Source: Pontiellaceae bacterium (GTDB lineage Bacteria; Verrucomicrobiota; Kiritimatiellia; Kiritimatiellales; Tichowtungiaceae). Taken from it: a DNA stretch of 6,517 nucleotides. Where the stretch lies: assembly GCA_025457785.1 (NCBI GenBank), contig JALOTS010000285.1:1-6517 (forward strand). The letters run 5' to 3'. The notes under the pieces are model-generated. The model saw nothing but the letters and a program-made list of their open reading frames with translations. It had not been told where the DNA came from and did not search any database. Below, in pieces: positions 5,664 through 6,517 of this stretch. Position 1 is the first letter of the stretch, and every line of letters begins with the position of its first letter. A program made the position numbers and the translations under genes.

Positions 5664-5690
5664 TTGTCATAAATTGGACGGTTTTATTTT
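5664..5690 (+). promoter_or_regulatory. Weak promoter candidate for the glycogen synthase gene
   Basis: TTGTCA (5664-5669) and TATTTT (5685-5690) resemble -35 and -10 boxes, but the 15-nt spacer is short. The position just after the gltX hairpin fits an independent promoter. It is a pattern match only. Confidence 0.25.
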
Positions 5691-5717
5691 TGCCTGGTTT
5701 ATGGAGATTAAAAAAAG

Positions 5718-6517
5718 ATGAAAGTATTGCTTTTGACGAATGAATATCCGCCCAATGTCTATGGCGGGGCCGGGGTTCATGTGGAGTATCTGAGCCGCGA
5801 GCTGGCAAAACGGATGGAGGTGGAAGTTCGCTGTTTCGGAGATCAGCGTGATGATTCAAAGCCGCTGACGGTTCAGGGATCAACTTTGTGTGAAGACCGT
5901 TTTGCAGGGGCGGACAAGCGGATTCGTCCGGTTCTGGAGGCGCTGGCGCACAACGTGAATTTCAACATTAAACCGTCGGGCGCCGATGTGGTGCATTGTC
6001 ACACATGGTATGCGCATTTCGGCGGCATTGCCGCTAAACTGGCGTATGGGATCCCGCTGGTGATCACCGTTCATTCTCTTGAACCGCTTCGTCCGTGGAA
6101 GCGTGAACAGCTCGGCGGCGGCTATGATTTTTCCAGTTGGATCGAAAAGACCGCGCTTGAAATGGCGGATGCCATTATCGCGGTGTCGAAGGAAACCCGT
6201 GCAGATATTCTGAATCATTTCAATGTCGATGAAAAGAAAATCAAAATGATCTATAACGGGATCGATACGGAACAGTATCACCGTGTCGCGTCGCGGGAGT
6301 GTTTTGCAAAATACGGTATCGACCCCGAAAAACCCTATGTGCTGTTTGTCGGACGCATTACCCGTCAAAAGGGGATTGTCCATTTGGTGAATGCCATCAG
6401 GCATATCGATCCGAATTGTCAGGTGGTGCTTTGCGCCGGCGCGCCGGATACGAAAGAAATCGCCGCCGAAATGCAGTCGGCGGTGGAAAAAGCGCGTGCG
6501 GTTCGCGACGGAATTAT
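5718..6517 (+). CDS. glgA: Actinobacterial-type GT4 glycogen synthase / maltose-1-phosphate synthase (3' end outside window)
   Basis: 266 codons are present of a protein normally about 390-410 residues. It is a cytoplasmic GT-B glycosyltransferase using a nucleotide-glucose donor. Motifs match the actinobacterial GlgA/GlgM group (GT4), not the E. coli GT5 GlgA: NEYPPNVYGGAGVHVEYL (8-25), DVVHCHTWYAHFGG (90-103), VHSLEPLRPWKREQLGGGY (118-136), ADAIIAVS (150-157), VLFVGRITRQKG (208-219, with Arg213 and Lys218 expected to bind donor phosphates) and LCAGAPDTKEIAAE (238-251). In mycobacteria the homologue GlgM makes maltose-1-phosphate from ADP-glucose and glucose-1-phosphate for the GlgE pathway; others are annotated as glycogen synthase. 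Which applies here would depend on neighbours such as glgE, not in view. ATG at 5718 follows GGAGA at 5703-5707. About 135 C-terminal residues are missing at the window end. Confidence 0.9.
   Translation, partial: MKVLLLTNEYPPNVYGGAGVHVEYLSRELAKRMEVEVRCFGDQRDDSKPLTVQGSTLCEDRFAGADKRIRPVLEALAHNVNFNIKPSGADVVHCHTWYAHFGGIAAKLAYGIPLVITVHSLEPLRPWKREQLGGGYDFSSWIEKTALEMADAIIAVSKETRADILNHFNVDEKKIKMIYNGIDTEQYHRVASRECFAKYGIDPEKPYVLFVGRITRQKGIVHLVNAIRHIDPNCQVVLCAGAPDTKEIAAEMQSAVEKARAVRDGI

Noticed and set aside
5701..5721. Six-codon upstream frame (MEIKKR) whose TGA overlaps the glgA ATG
   Set aside because: Its ATG overlaps the glgA Shine-Dalgarno and has none of its own; a translated leader peptide is unlikely.
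4838..6404. Minus-strand open frames at 4838-5425, 5419-5883 and 5880-6404
   Set aside because: All are antisense to gltX or glgA, with no recognisable family and no suitable upstream signals.

Overview
The window is ordinary-looking bacterial chromosome with moderately high GC content and dense coding. It holds five protein genes, two of them cut by the window edges, and no RNA gene, CRISPR array or insertion sequence that I can see. The source is probably a Gram-negative, anaerobic-type bacterium of the PVC group, with a Kiritimatiellota/Pontiella-like lineage as my best guess. That rests on a Bacteroides-like K+-dependent membrane pyrophosphatase, a compact glutamyl-tRNA synthetase with a KPYSKRDGD signature loop, an actinobacterial-type GT4 glycogen synthase, and short palindromic or tandem repeats scattered in and between genes. 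The taxonomic call is inference from remembered family resemblance, not a search result.

Layout: (1) 936 to 1, minus strand, 5' part of a gene encoding an in-frame fusion of a MntP-type Mn2+ exporter (residues 1 to about 190) and a ZupT-type ZIP transporter (from about residue 191, running off the window). (2) 937-1173, divergent intergenic region with a duplicated motif in the mntP leader, a GC-rich palindrome and candidate promoters. (3) 1174-3546, plus strand, hppA. (4) 3544-3564, a bidirectional hairpin terminator whose two arms carry the stop codons of the convergent genes hppA and hpt. (5) 4077-3562, minus strand, hpt, with an unusually short C-terminus. (6) 4078-4285, divergent intergenic region ending in an eleven-unit 7-bp tandem array that abuts gltX. 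(7) 4286-5608, plus strand, gltX. (8) 5609-5717, gap with a hairpin and a possible promoter. (9) 5718 to the window end, plus strand, a GlgA/GlgM-type glycosyltransferase, 3' truncated.

The genes do not form one operon; four of the five change orientation relative to their neighbour. Jointly they cover metal homeostasis (MntP-ZIP), PPi-driven Na+/H+ pumping (HppA), purine salvage (Hpt), tRNA charging (GltX) and alpha-glucan synthesis (GlgA/GlgM). A loose biochemical thread is that Hpt and GltX release PPi, as does the enzyme that makes ADP-glucose for GlgA, and HppA consumes PPi. Nothing in the sequence shows that this is organised.

The points most worth following are the MntP-ZIP fusion (a presumed exporter and importer in one chain), the recurrent TTCCA-N5-TGGAA palindrome found three times inside coding sequence, the 7-bp array, and the shared stop-codon/terminator palindrome joined to a shortened Hpt.
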